Below the pieces are notes generated by a model. It saw only the letters and a list, made by a program, of their open reading frames with translations, did no database searches and was not told the origin of the DNA. DNA of 51,855 nucleotides. It comes from UKL13-2 sp044346745 (lineage in GTDB: Bacteria; Pseudomonadota; Gammaproteobacteria; Burkholderiales; Usitatibacteraceae). The translations under genes were made by a program, and so were the position numbers. The stretch spans positions 1-51,855 of the forward strand of contig JBIIYQ010000005.1 of NCBI GenBank assembly GCA_044346745.1, in the 5' to 3' direction. Within the stretch, counting starts at the first letter, position 1. Each line of letters opens with the position of its first letter. This document shows, one piece after another, positions 9,569 through 18,935 of the stretch.

Positions 9569-9590
9569 AGGGCACCGTTCCCGGTGCCCT
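9569..9590 (-). terminator. Intrinsic terminator downstream of S41 peptidase
   Basis: Nine-bp stem AGGGCACCG/CGGTGCCCT with loop TTCC. On the minus strand it is followed by the T-rich tail TTTGTCTTT. It fits as the end of the minus-strand transcript coming from the S41 peptidase gene. Confidence 0.8.
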
Positions 9591-9610
9591 CTGAGTCACG
9601 CTGACAGCCT

Positions 9611-9838
9611 TTAGCCGCTTAAGCCGATACCAATACCTATAACCCTGCTTGACCGTAGTGCGCGTTGTGCTGCTTTCCGTTCCGACGATTCATCAACGAT
9701 ACGCTGGCGAGATGGCTCCAGCGAGTCTTGTTTGTTGTCCGGATCGTCGGGGCAGCACTTGCGTGCGGCGACGCGACAAATGAAGTATGAATGACGATAG
9801 AAATCGGCAAAGCAGCGACGTACAGGGGGTTTCGGCAC
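9611..9838 (-). CDS. Possible small protein (75 aa)
   Basis: A GTG-started frame between the S41 peptidase stop (9889) and the terminator at 9569-9590, so it lies inside the same likely transcript. The product is basic, has an N-terminal cysteine-containing part (CRVAARKCC) and ends RVIGIGIGLSG. There is no Shine-Dalgarno upstream and no family I recognise. It may be chance, and is listed because its position between gene and terminator makes it possible. Confidence 0.2.
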   Translation of the reverse strand: MPKPPVRRCFADFYRHSYFICRVAARKCCPDDPDNKQDSLEPSRQRIVDESSERKAAQRALRSSRVIGIGIGLSG

Positions 9839-9888
9839 TATTTCTATTTACTTGAGTGCCGGAGCGCAATTAATTTGAGATGTCGGCC

Positions 9889-11265
9889 CTAGGGCTTGGA
9901 TACCGGCTTGGTGTTTTCCGCAAGGAAGGCAACGGCACGCTCCAAGACACGATCACGATTGAACAGGTAGTCCTCACGCGTCATCTTGACTTCAATATCC
10001 GGCGCAACACCATCACCTTCAATACGCCCGCCAGACTTGGTCACAAAGCCGATTTCGCTGTAAGCCATTTGTGCACCGCCGGGAACATCCGCGAGGCCGA
10101 AGTAGCCGAGCAGGCAGCCACAGGTCCGCTGGCCGATCAAGGTCGCGCGTTTGGTCTCTTTCATCATGCTGGAAAAGATCTCGGACGCCGACGCTGAACT
10201 TTCGTTGGTCAACACGACCACGGGTTTGGTGTAAGCCTTGTCGCCTATACCTTTGATATCTTCTTCCATCTTGGTGATGGGGTAGAAGAAAACAGAAATA
10301 GGCTTGCCGGTTCGGGTCAACGTCTTCATCCCGGTTTGTTTGTCTTTGAAGAATCGCGACAGCAGATTGGCCGACATGGCACCCGAGCCACCACCGTTGT
10401 TGCGTAAATCAATGATCATGCCGGGCGTGTCCTTCATCTTTTCAATCTCGGCAATGATGCCGCCTTCAAGATTGCCTAGAAAGTTGGAAAAACGAATGTA
10501 GCCAAAGCCGGAAGGCAACGCACGCGGGGTGAAGTCCGGTGGCGTGGAGAATTTGCGCCGTTTCATGCGCACATCCAGGTTTGTGCCGTCTGGTCGGACA
10601 AACCCCATCGAAACCTCGGTACCGATGTCGCCGGCGTTTATCTTGCGAACCGCACCACGGGTGCGTGCCCAGGGGGTTGAGGTGTCGCGTGATTCAGCAA
10701 CCAACCGACGATATAGGGCGAGGGCGGCTTCGCCATCGATGGTACGAATGGTCATACCGGCACGAACGCCTGCCCACCACGCGTCAGATTGGGGGTTCAC
10801 GCTGGTGACGACAATCGTGTCGTCTAGTTCGACAAACCCCACGCCTAGGCTGTGCGATTCGTTGTTACGCTGCTGCTGCACCAGCTTCGGCGAATGAATG
10901 CGGGTATGCGAATCTCTTAGCTCACCGGTCATCTTGTCGAGCAGTTCCCAAAACTCATCGTCGGTTTTTGTGGCTAGGAGCTGCGGCTCGTACTTTGTGC
11001 GCACTGCCTTCCAGTCGAGGCCATTCAGTTTTGGATCGTAATAACGTTCATTGACGGTCGTCCACACAAAATCAATCGCTGCCTGGCGAAAGTTGTCCTC
11101 TGGTATCGGCACGGGGGTGACCGGTACGGGAGGGGCGACGGAGGTACGGGTGAGGACGCGATTTGGGTCGAGAACGGAGCAGCCAGTGGCGGTCAACAGA
11201 AGAAACCCGCAGATAAGTGGACGGGCGAAGCAGGGCAGGGGTGGCACTTGCAGAAATAGGGGCAT
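9889..11265 (-). CDS. S41-family peptidase, lipoprotein with PDZ domain
   Basis: A 458-aa protein if started at 11265, where MPLFLQVPP begins a lipoprotein signal ending in the lipobox ATGC (residues 23-26). A longer frame to 11406 exists but runs into the neighbour's promoter. An N-terminal helical domain (AIDFVWTTVNERYYDP) is followed by a PDZ domain (about 135-200, with VVTSVNPQSDAWWAGVRAG). The tail-specific protease core comes next. The nucleophile serine is in NESSASASEIFSSMM. Where CtpA-type members carry the catalytic lysine (FGKG), this protein has RTCGCLLG, so the Ser-Lys dyad is not evident. It may use another base, belong to a divergent S41 subgroup, or be inactive. Divergent from the ferredoxin oxidoreductase gene. 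Confidence 0.85.
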   Translation of the reverse strand: MPLFLQVPPLPCFARPLICGFLLLTATGCSVLDPNRVLTRTSVAPPVPVTPVPIPEDNFRQAAIDFVWTTVNERYYDPKLNGLDWKAVRTKYEPQLLATKTDDEFWELLDKMTGELRDSHTRIHSPKLVQQQRNNESHSLGVGFVELDDTIVVTSVNPQSDAWWAGVRAGMTIRTIDGEAALALYRRLVAESRDTSTPWARTRGAVRKINAGDIGTEVSMGFVRPDGTNLDVRMKRRKFSTPPDFTPRALPSGFGYIRFSNFLGNLEGGIIAEIEKMKDTPGMIIDLRNNGGGSGAMSANLLSRFFKDKQTGMKTLTRTGKPISVFFYPITKMEEDIKGIGDKAYTKPVVVLTNESSASASEIFSSMMKETKRATLIGQRTCGCLLGYFGLADVPGGAQMAYSEIGFVTKSGGRIEGDGVAPDIEVKMTREDYLFNRDRVLERAVAFLAENTKPVSKP

Positions 11266-11518
11266 TGGTGGCGTCGTTAGAGTGAGGCAGAGAGCGTGCC
11301 GACGCGGCAGTTTATCAGCGCAATTTAGCTTGTTGACCACAACGTCGCGAACGGTAAGCAGCAGATTCGCGGTAAACTTCGCCCGCCCGTTTTGGCTGTG
11401 ACACAATCATGGCCAGAAGTTGGGTTTGGATCAATTGTTGGCATCGGACAACCAAGTCTTGCCAGAAACATCGATCCGCCGCGAAAACCACCGAAAACAC
11501 GATTTGAGGAGTTCGTCG

Positions 11519-14500
11519 ATGTCCGCTGTTCCATCCCCTGCTGCCGATCTGGCCGCATCTTCCGCCGCAGCCTCCGCTTCTTCGTCGGCGACCAATACGA
11601 CCCTCGACGACAAATACCTGCTTGACCATGGCCGCGTCTATCTGACGGGCACCCAGGCACTGGTGCGGCTGCCGATGATTCAGCGCCAGCGTGATCTTGC
11701 CTCCGGTCTGAATACCGCTGGATTCATCTCCGGCTACCGTGGCTCCCCGCTCGGTGCGTACGATCAGGCGCTGTGGAAAGCGAAAAAATTCCTCAAAGAA
11801 AAACACGTCTTTTTTACGCCGGGCGTAAATGAAGAGTTGGCCGCAACGGCGGTCTGGGGCTCACAGCAGGTCGGGTTGTTCGCCGGCGCGAAGTACGACG
11901 GTGTGTTTGGCATGTGGTACGGCAAAGGTCCGGGTGTGGACCGTTCGGGCGACGTGTTTAAACACGCCAACGCCGCCGGCACCTCCAAGTACGGCGGGGT
12001 GTTGCTGATTGCGGGTGACGATCACGCCTGTAAGTCGTCCACGCTGCCACACCAATCTGAACACGCCTTTGATGCGGCGATGATTCCGGTTTTGTATCCC
12101 ACGGGCGTGCAGGACATCATCGAGCTTGGGTTGCACGGATTCGCGATGTCGCGCTACTCCGGTTGTTACGTCGCACTGAAGTGTGTGTCGGATACGGTTG
12201 ATGCATCGGCGTCGGTGAATCTGGATATTGATTCGCCGCGTGTGGTGTTGCCGGACGACATCGATCTGTCTTCAGGTGGTGTGCACATTCGCTGGCCGGA
12301 TGTGCCGCTTGAACAAGAATTACGTTTGCAGCACGACAAGATTTACGCGGCACTTGCTTATGCGCGCGTGAACAAACTCAATCGCGTGACCATTGATTCG
12401 AATGAGCCCAAGCTCGGCATCATCGCCTCCGGCAAGAGTTATCTCGACACCATGCAAGCACTTGAAGACCTCGGCATCGACGCACGCCACGCTGCGGAGA
12501 TTGGCTTGCGGGTGATGAAGGTTGCTATGCCGTGGCCGCTTGAGCCGACTGCCGTGCGAGAGTTCGCTAGCGGCCTTGACGAAGTGCTGGTGGTCGAAGA
12601 GAAGCGCCAGCTAATCGAGTATCAGCTCAAAGAGCAGCTCTACAACTGGCGCGACGACGTACGGCCGCGCGTCATTGGCAAATATGACGAACACGGCGAA
12701 TGGGAAACACATCGTAGTCCGTGGTTGTTGCCAGCAGCAGGGGAACTGACACCCGCGATGATTGCGCGAGTGATCGCAAAACGCATTGGAAAGTTCTACA
12801 CCTCAAAGATCGTTGAAGCACGCTTAAAGTTTATTGAGGACAAAGAGGCGGCGCTCGCACGACCGCGTTCGAAGGTCGCACGCATTCCGTATTTCTGTTC
12901 AGGCTGCCCGCACAACACCAGCACCAAAGTTCCTGAGGGCTCAAAGGCACTGGCCGGTATTGGTTGCCACTACATGGCGACGTGGATTCGTCCGGAAGAA
13001 ACCATGACCTTCACGCAAATGGGCGGAGAAGGTGTGCCATGGGCGGGCATTGCGCCGTTCACCGAAACCAAACACGTGTTTGCCAATCTCGGTGATGGCA
13101 CCTATTTTCACTCGGGGCTGTTGGCCATTCGGGCAGCGGTGGCGGCGAAGGTGAACATCACCTACAAGATTTTGTTTAACGATGCCGTGGCGATGACCGG
13201 CGGCCAGCCGGTCGATGGTCCGCTCAACGTTCCACAGATTACGCAGCAGGTCCACGCCGAAGGCGTTGGTCGGATCGTGGTGGTGACCGACGAGCCGGAG
13301 AAGTATCCGGCGGCGTCGAACTTTGCGCCTGGTGTGACGGTGCATCATCGTGATGAGCTTGACCAGATTCAGCGTGAGTTACGTGAAATCGAAGGCACCA
13401 CGGTGCTGGTGTATGACCAGACATGTGCTGCTGAAAAACGCCGTCGTCGTAAGCGTGGCACGTTCCCCGATCCGCAGAAACGCGTGGTGATCAATGATTT
13501 AGTTTGTGAAGGCTGCGGGGACTGCGGCAAAAAATCGAACTGCCTGTCGGTGATACCGGTGGAGACCGAATTCGGTCGCAAACGCGCCATCGATCAGTCT
13601 TCTTGCAACAAAGATTTTTCATGTGTGAAGGGCTTTTGTCCTTCGTTTGTGACTGTCGAGGGCGGACAGTTACGCAAGAAGAAGCCGGTGGTACAAGAGG
13701 TGTTTAACGCACTCTCCGAGCCGGTGTTGCCGTCGCTTGATGCACCTTGGGGAATCTTGGTGACGGGTGTGGGTGGCACAGGTGTCGTGACCATCGGCGC
13801 TTTGCTCGGCATGGCCGCACACCTCGAAAACAAAGGTGTCGCAGTGCTTGATATGACCGGCTTGGCGCAGAAGGGCGGGAGTGTTTACACACACGTTCGT
13901 ATCGCTAAATCGCCGGAAGACATTTTTGCCGTGCGTATCGCAGCGGGTGAAGCCGACGCGTTGCTCGGTTGCGACATGATTGTTTCGACCTCGGACGAGG
14001 CGATTGCCAAAATGCAGGCCAATCTCACACGTGGTGTGGTGAATGCCGAAGTCTCAACGACCGGAGAATTCACCAAGAAGCCGGATCTGCATATCCCCGT
14101 GACGGAACTCGAGGCGACGTTACGCGAAACGATGGCGGCGGTTGAATTTGTCGACGCCACCGGCATCACCACCGCGTTGATGGGAGACGCTATTTTTACC
14201 AACCCGTTTGTGATGGGTTATGGTTATCAAATCGGCTTGATTCCCGTGTCTGCAGCATCAATTCTTCGCGCGATCGAGCTAAACGGGGCGGCTGTCGAGA
14301 AGAACAAACAAGCCTTTGATTGGGGTAGACGCGCTGCCGTCGATATTGCAGCGGTAAAGAAAGTTGCTTTTCCAGTCGAGCCCATCAGCGGCATCTACAA
14401 GTTATCGGAGTCCGTCGAAGAGATGGTTGGACGCCGCAAAACGTTTTTGACTGGTTACCAGAATGCAGCCTACGCCGAGCGTTATGCGGCGTTGGTGAAA

Positions 14501-15082
14501 CGAGTCTCAGAAATTGAAGCGCAGAAGTTTCCGGGCAAAAAGGCGCTCAGCGCTGCGGTGGCGCGTTATTACTTCAAGGTGTTGGCATACAAGGACGAAT
14601 ACGAAGTCGCACGGCTGTACGCTGATATGGGATTCAAAAAGAAGGTGGCTGAGCAGTTTGAAGGTGACTTCAAGCTCACCTTTCATCTGGCTCCCCCGGT
14701 GATGTCGGCCGTGGATCCCACGACCGGCGAGCCACGCAAGAAGGTGTTTGGCCCATGGATGATGACGGCCTTTGGTGTGCTGGCGAAGTTCAAAGGCTTG
14801 CGCGGCACGGCGCTGGATGTATTTGGCTACACGGCAGAGCGAAAGAGTGAGCGGCAGTTGATTGCCGACTACGAAGCGCTGGTCGATGAATTAGTGCGAG
14901 ACGTGACGGCGGCGAATTACGAAACTGCGGTGGATTTAGCCTCAGTGCCGGAGCATATCCGCGGGTTTGGCCACGTGAAGCACGCCCATCTGCTGGATGC
15001 GAAGGCTCGCTGGACGGAGTTGCTGGCCAAGTTTCGTAGCGGCGAAGTTGCGCGTGAAATCCGCATTCGTGCGGCAGCCTAG
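11519..15082 (+). CDS. Indolepyruvate:ferredoxin oxidoreductase, fused alpha-gamma
   Basis: A 1187-aa thiamine-diphosphate, iron-sulfur enzyme of the 2-oxoacid:ferredoxin oxidoreductase family. It decarboxylates aryl pyruvates or related 2-oxoacids to acyl-CoA with ferredoxin reduction. The start at 11519 is supported by GAGGAG at 11506-11511 with 7-base spacing. The frame extends upstream to 11420 without a comparable site. The N-terminal IorA-like half has GFISGYRGSPLGAYD and the CSGCPHNTST segment. A cysteine cluster CEGCGDCGKKSNC (near residue 665) binds Fe-S. The gamma (POR) domain has GVGGTGVVTIGALLGMAAH. A DUF6537-like C-terminal region follows. The long fused architecture is common in Proteobacteria and is used in aerobic degradation of aromatic amino acids. 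Confidence 0.93.
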   Translation: MSAVPSPAADLAASSAAASASSSATNTTLDDKYLLDHGRVYLTGTQALVRLPMIQRQRDLASGLNTAGFISGYRGSPLGAYDQALWKAKKFLKEKHVFFTPGVNEELAATAVWGSQQVGLFAGAKYDGVFGMWYGKGPGVDRSGDVFKHANAAGTSKYGGVLLIAGDDHACKSSTLPHQSEHAFDAAMIPVLYPTGVQDIIELGLHGFAMSRYSGCYVALKCVSDTVDASASVNLDIDSPRVVLPDDIDLSSGGVHIRWPDVPLEQELRLQHDKIYAALAYARVNKLNRVTIDSNEPKLGIIASGKSYLDTMQALEDLGIDARHAAEIGLRVMKVAMPWPLEPTAVREFASGLDEVLVVEEKRQLIEYQLKEQLYNWRDDVRPRVIGKYDEHGEWETHRSPWLLPAAGELTPAMIARVIAKRIGKFYTSKIVEARLKFIEDKEAALARPRSKVARIPYFCSGCPHNTSTKVPEGSKALAGIGCHYMATWIRPEETMTFTQMGGEGVPWAGIAPFTETKHVFANLGDGTYFHSGLLAIRAAVAAKVNITYKILFNDAVAMTGGQPVDGPLNVPQITQQVHAEGVGRIVVVTDEPEKYPAASNFAPGVTVHHRDELDQIQRELREIEGTTVLVYDQTCAAEKRRRRKRGTFPDPQKRVVINDLVCEGCGDCGKKSNCLSVIPVETEFGRKRAIDQSSCNKDFSCVKGFCPSFVTVEGGQLRKKKPVVQEVFNALSEPVLPSLDAPWGILVTGVGGTGVVTIGALLGMAAHLENKGVAVLDMTGLAQKGGSVYTHVRIAKSPEDIFAVRIAAGEADALLGCDMIVSTSDEAIAKMQANLTRGVVNAEVSTTGEFTKKPDLHIPVTELEATLRETMAAVEFVDATGITTALMGDAIFTNPFVMGYGYQIGLIPVSAASILRAIELNGAAVEKNKQAFDWGRRAAVDIAAVKKVAFPVEPISGIYKLSESVEEMVGRRKTFLTGYQNAAYAERYAALVKRVSEIEAQKFPGKKALSAAVARYYFKVLAYKDEYEVARLYADMGFKKKVAEQFEGDFKLTFHLAPPVMSAVDPTTGEPRKKVFGPWMMTAFGVLAKFKGLRGTALDVFGYTAERKSERQLIADYEALVDELVRDVTAANYETAVDLASVPEHIRGFGHVKHAHLLDAKARWTELLAKFRSGEVAREIRIRAAA

Positions 15083-15110
15083 TAGCAAGCGGCCGAAAGT
15101 CTAGCATTGG

Positions 15111-15146
15111 CGGGCATCTTCAAGGCATTTGCCCTGAAGATGCCCG
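15111..15146. terminator. Bidirectional hairpin between convergent genes
   Basis: Perfect 12-bp stem CGGGCATCTTCA/TGAAGATGCCCG, with an inner GGC/GCC pairing in the loop. It lies between the stops of the oxidoreductase and LplT genes and can serve both. Neither side has a strong T-tract. It belongs with the related hairpins at 4221 and 28314. Confidence 0.7.
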
Positions 15147-15152
15147 TGGATA

Positions 15153-16451
15153 CTAGTGTTTCTCAATCCCAATGATATCGTCCAGCTTGGGATTACGCCG
15201 ATGGTTCACACGGTTCCAGTACATGATGGCGACCATCAATACCGCAACCACCGAGCCAAAAATGACGATGACGGTGTTGATATGCCAGTTGAATGACAAC
15301 ATCACCGAGTACGCCGCGACCATCAGCAGGATATTGAGCTGCTCATTGAAGTTTTGCACGGCAATCGAGTGGCCTGCCGATAGCAATACGTGGCCGCGAT
15401 GCTGCAGTAGCGCATTCATCGGTACCACAAAGAAACCACCTAGGCCACCGACCAAGATCAGCACGGTGTACACCGCCGGCTTAGAGAAGGTGAATGGCAT
15501 CACCATCACGAATAACCCCATCGCCACACCAAATGGCAATACCTTGAGGGCAGTCTTGAGTGTCATGAATTTGCCGGCAATCACGGCACCCACCACGGTA
15601 CCGACCGCTGTGATCCCCATCAGGATGGACGCTTGATCGAGTCTCAGTCCCAACTGTTGTTTGCCCCATTCGAGGACGATCAGTTGCAGTGTTGCGCCGG
15701 CCCCCCAGAAGAGTGTTGTCACGGCTAGCGAGATCTGGCCGAGTTTGTCGCGCCACAAGGTATCAACGCAGTGCCAAAAATCGGTGACAAGTTTGATCGG
15801 GTTGCGCCCTTGTGACGCATAACGCGCACCGGTGTCCGGAATGTTGAGGTTAAAGATTGCCGCGATCGCATAGAAGATGGCGATGACCAAGATTGCGGCT
15901 TCGGGCGCGGTATCAACGCCGGAAGCGAAGTGCGGGATGTCTAGCGACAACAGCATGCCGGAAATTTTAGGGCTGATGAGTGCGCCGCCGAGGACCGTGC
16001 CAAGGATGATCGAAACTACCGTCAGGCCCTCAATCCAGCCGTTGCCCTTTACGAGTTGATTGGCGGGCAATAACTCGGTCAGGATGCCGTATTTGGCCGG
16101 CGAGTACATCGCCGCGCCGATGCCGACAATCATGTAGCCATAAAACACCACCCAAAACTCGGTATTGCCGGGCAACGGTATGGCGTCGTAGAAGAAGATC
16201 ACAAAACAGCCGATGATCTTGATCGAGTTGGTGATGAACATCACCTTGCCCTTGGGCATCGAGTCGGCGAAGGCACCGACAAACGCCGCCAGTACCACGT
16301 AGGCAACCGCGAAGCCCCACTTGACCATCGGCGTCATCCACGCCGGACCTTCTAGTAACTGAATGAGCGCGATGGCGGCAATAAACAGCGCGTTATCGGC
16401 GAGCGAGCTAAAAAATTGCGCCGCCATGATGGTGTAGAAGCCTTTTTTCAT
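15153..16451 (-). CDS. lplT: Lysophospholipid transporter LplT
   Basis: Inner-membrane MFS flippase of 432 aa that moves lysophospholipids into the cell for re-acylation. The N-terminus MKKGFYTIMAAQFFSSLADNALFIAAIALI is typical, with the FSSLADNA signature. GAFADSMPKGKVMFITNSIK is the loop 2-3 motif. About 12 hydrophobic segments are present. The partner acyltransferase Aas, fused to LplT or adjacent in many proteobacteria, is not next to it. The gene ends at a hairpin shared with the oxidoreductase gene. Confidence 0.92.
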   Translation of the reverse strand: MKKGFYTIMAAQFFSSLADNALFIAAIALIQLLEGPAWMTPMVKWGFAVAYVVLAAFVGAFADSMPKGKVMFITNSIKIIGCFVIFFYDAIPLPGNTEFWVVFYGYMIVGIGAAMYSPAKYGILTELLPANQLVKGNGWIEGLTVVSIILGTVLGGALISPKISGMLLSLDIPHFASGVDTAPEAAILVIAIFYAIAAIFNLNIPDTGARYASQGRNPIKLVTDFWHCVDTLWRDKLGQISLAVTTLFWGAGATLQLIVLEWGKQQLGLRLDQASILMGITAVGTVVGAVIAGKFMTLKTALKVLPFGVAMGLFVMVMPFTFSKPAVYTVLILVGGLGGFFVVPMNALLQHRGHVLLSAGHSIAVQNFNEQLNILLMVAAYSVMLSFNWHINTVIVIFGSVVAVLMVAIMYWNRVNHRRNPKLDDIIGIEKH

Positions 16452-16631
16452 GGCGCTACCGGTGTGACGCGTCGTGCTAGAGCGGATAAGGTCAAGATAT
16501 TGTCTTTGTGTCCCACGCCCTTGATGGCGTTTTGGGATGTTTCGAATGGTGCGCTATGGATTGCTTCGGATGCGAATTGACTCGCATGTTAACCGAACGC
16601 AGCAAAGGCGGCGAATGCGGCGGTGCAGCAA

Positions 16632-17144
16632 CTACTGGTAAGTGCCGCGGAATTGCAGGCTTTGTTCAAGCACGGTCTTTTTTGCGCCTCTTTCGCCTCG
16701 AGTGTAGGCGGAATTTTCAACGGGAATACCCTCAGGGCCGTAGTCAGCCGCGCACAGACCAAGCATGCACAAAGCAACTTGTGCAATTTGCTTAGGCGTT
16801 GCGGGCTTATCCCGTTCTAGCTGTTGTCGAAATGCCGCCATCGAAGAGCGCTTCGAAATGACATCTTCTGGATCGCGCTGCCCAGTCACTACGATTTCAT
16901 CAATCCCGCGTTTCGCCGCGTCATCTTCGTCGCGTTTGGCAGCGAGTGAAAATCGTTTCGGCTGCGGCGCATTGACGAAGTCTTTCGGCAGTTTGCGAAC
17001 CGCTGCTGCCGCGGGCGTTTCCAACTCAGCGGCGGACAACGGTGCTTGTGCATTTGCCACGTTTAACGTCGAACACATCAGCAGTGCGCAGAGCGGGGCA
17101 AGTGTTGTCGCCCATGCAATGTGCGCCGCCGATATGCCGACCAT
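16632..17144 (-). CDS. Periplasmic protein of unknown function (170 aa)
   Basis: I do not recognise a family. The start at 17144 gives a clear signal peptide (MVGISAAHIAWATTLAPLCALLM to a NAQA cleavage site near residue 34). It lies 2 bases after the phoH stop (TGA-AA-ATG on the minus strand), arguing for co-translation. A longer frame to 17225 overlaps phoH. The mature part has the acidic/basic linker KRDEDDAAKRGIDEIVVTGQR, a helical stretch, and a hydrophobic patch IAQVALCMLGLCA with two cysteines. IVVTGQR resembles a motif seen at the N-terminus of TonB receptors but this protein is far too short to be one. Confidence 0.7.
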   Translation of the reverse strand: MVGISAAHIAWATTLAPLCALLMCSTLNVANAQAPLSAAELETPAAAAVRKLPKDFVNAPQPKRFSLAAKRDEDDAAKRGIDEIVVTGQRDPEDVISKRSSMAAFRQQLERDKPATPKQIAQVALCMLGLCAADYGPEGIPVENSAYTRGERGAKKTVLEQSLQFRGTYQ

Positions 17145-17146
17145 TT

Positions 17147-18601
17147 TCAAAGCACCTCTGCCGCGTGGTCGGCGAGTCTCGAGCGCTCGCCGCGTTGCAA
17201 GGTGATGTGACCAGAATGCGCCCAACCCTTAAACCGATCAACGACATACGTTAGACCGGACGAGCCTTCGGTGAGATACGGTGTATCAATCTGCGCGATG
17301 TTTCCCAAACACACCACTTTGGTGCCGGGCCCGGCGCGGGTGATCAAGGTCTTCATTTGTTTCGGCGTCAAGTTCTGCGCTTCGTCGATGATCAGAAACT
17401 TATTGAGGAAGGTTCGACCGCGCATGAAATTGAGCGACTTCACCTTGATACGGCTACGAATGAGATCGCGTGTTGCCGCACGGCCCCAATCGCCGGACTC
17501 CTCGTCTGAGGCATTGAGTACGTCAAGGTTGTCTTCCAATGCACCCATCCACGGGTTCATCTTCTCTTCTTCGGTGCCTGGCAAGAAGCCAATATCCTCG
17601 CCGACTGGAACGGTGACGCGGGTGATGATGATTTCCGAGTAGATTTTGTACTCCAGCGTCTGCATGAGACTCGCAGCGAGTGCCATCAGGGTCTTACCGG
17701 TACCAGCTTGGCCGAGTAGGGTGACGAAGTCGACCTCCGGGTCCATCAGCACGTTGAGCGCAAAGTTCTGCTCGCGGTTACGGGCGACGATGCCCCACAC
17801 ATTGTTTTTCTGATGGGTGTAGTCCTTCAGTGTTCGCAGAACACAGGTTTTGCCCTCCACCGCCTGAACCATCGCGTAGAAGGGTTTATCGCCGTCTTGA
17901 AATACAAACTCGTTCAAGATCATTGAACCGACCAGCGGGCCCTTGATGCGGTACAACGTGCGCCCTTGTTCTTGCCACGACTCCATGTCTTTGCCGTGTT
18001 TGTCCCAGAAGTCGGTCGGCAATTCACGCATGCCGGTGTAGAGGAGATCGGTATCCTCCAACACCTTGTCGTTGAAGTAATCCTCGGATGCCACACCGAT
18101 GGCGCGCGCCTTGATGCGCATATTGATGTCTTTTGAGACGAGTACGACGCTTCGCTTGGGGTTGTGGTGCTGTAAATCTAGCGCGACCGCGATGATTTGG
18201 TTGTCCGCCTTGCCGCTGTCTGGCAGCGCAGTAGGAAATTCGACTGAGACAGGTCGCGTTTGCAACAGCATCCGACCTGCGGCGAGCCCGTTGCCGCGTC
18301 CCTTCAGGCTGATACCCTGATCGATGTCACCCTCTTGTCCGGTGACAATCTCATCTAGGAAACGTGAGGCTTGGCGTGCATTACGCGCCACCTCGGTCAT
18401 GCCTTTCTTGTTGTTATCGAGCTCTTCTAGCGTGATCATCGGCAAATACACGTCATGCTCTTCGAAGCGGAAGAGTGACGTGGGATCGTGCATCAATACG
18501 TTAGTATCGAGTACAAAGATCTTGGTGTTTTTGTCCGATGCGCCTGCAGAGGCGCGTTTTGCGTTGCCGGGTTTAGGAGCCAAGGGGTGGGCCTTTTTCA
18601 A
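17147..18601 (-). CDS. PIN-domain PhoH-family ATPase
   Basis: A 484-aa cytosolic protein with two domains. The N-terminal PIN-type ribonuclease domain (about residues 25-165) begins IFVLDTNVLMHDP and has EELDNNKKG. The C-terminal PhoH ATPase (about 230-484) has Walker A GQAGTGKTLMALAA and Walker B FLIIDEAQNLTPKQ. This PIN-PhoH arrangement, as in YlaK/PhoH2 proteins, is linked to RNA unwinding and degradation. The ATPase and PIN acidic residues look intact. The downstream secreted-protein gene starts 2 bases after its stop. The 5' side holds a hairpin repeat pair (18668-18745). Confidence 0.93.
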   Translation of the reverse strand: MKKAHPLAPKPGNAKRASAGASDKNTKIFVLDTNVLMHDPTSLFRFEEHDVYLPMITLEELDNNKKGMTEVARNARQASRFLDEIVTGQEGDIDQGISLKGRGNGLAAGRMLLQTRPVSVEFPTALPDSGKADNQIIAVALDLQHHNPKRSVVLVSKDINMRIKARAIGVASEDYFNDKVLEDTDLLYTGMRELPTDFWDKHGKDMESWQEQGRTLYRIKGPLVGSMILNEFVFQDGDKPFYAMVQAVEGKTCVLRTLKDYTHQKNNVWGIVARNREQNFALNVLMDPEVDFVTLLGQAGTGKTLMALAASLMQTLEYKIYSEIIITRVTVPVGEDIGFLPGTEEEKMNPWMGALEDNLDVLNASDEESGDWGRAATRDLIRSRIKVKSLNFMRGRTFLNKFLIIDEAQNLTPKQMKTLITRAGPGTKVVCLGNIAQIDTPYLTEGSSGLTYVVDRFKGWAHSGHITLQRGERSRLADHAAEVL

Positions 18602-18667
18602 GTTTGACGAGAACGAGGAGAACTCAGGAAGCTGGACAAAACAATCAAAACGGGGACTTCAAGAGTG

Positions 18668-18745
18668 AACGCCCTCATGAGCGTCTCGCTCCGAAGGGCC
18701 ACAAAAGTAAAACGCCCTCATGAGCGTCTCGCTCCGAAGGGCGTT
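18668..18745. repeat. Direct pair of a nested-hairpin repeat
   Basis: A 32-base unit occurs at 18668-18699 and again at 18711-18742, 43 bases apart. Copy 2 is a complete nested hairpin: AACGCCCT (18711-18718) pairs with AGGGCGTT (18738-18745), and inside it GAGCG-TCT-CGCTC forms a second stem. Copy 1 has lost the end of its outer arm. It lies between the phoH start and the peroxiredoxin stop. Confidence 0.85.
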
Positions 18746-18935
18746 AGGAGATTCCGGAAAAAAGCGGCTGTTCAAGTCGGCGCAGTGTCTAGATGCTGCT
18801 ATTCGGAGGTACCATTTTGCTTCGCCGGGTCGTCGCGAGCGTCTGACGTGGAAGACTGGCTGGGCTAGAGGAATAGCACACTATCACAAGTTTTTGGCTA
18901 ATGTTAAAGCGTTAATCCGGCGCACCCTCGCAGCC

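Noticed and set aside
11266..11406. N-terminal extension of the S41 peptidase
   Set aside because: The extended N-terminus would hide the lipoprotein signal and overlaps the promoter area of the oxidoreductase gene.
11420..11518. N-terminal extension of the ferredoxin oxidoreductase
   Set aside because: GAGGAG at 11506 points to the ATG at 11519. The upstream codons match no family sequence.
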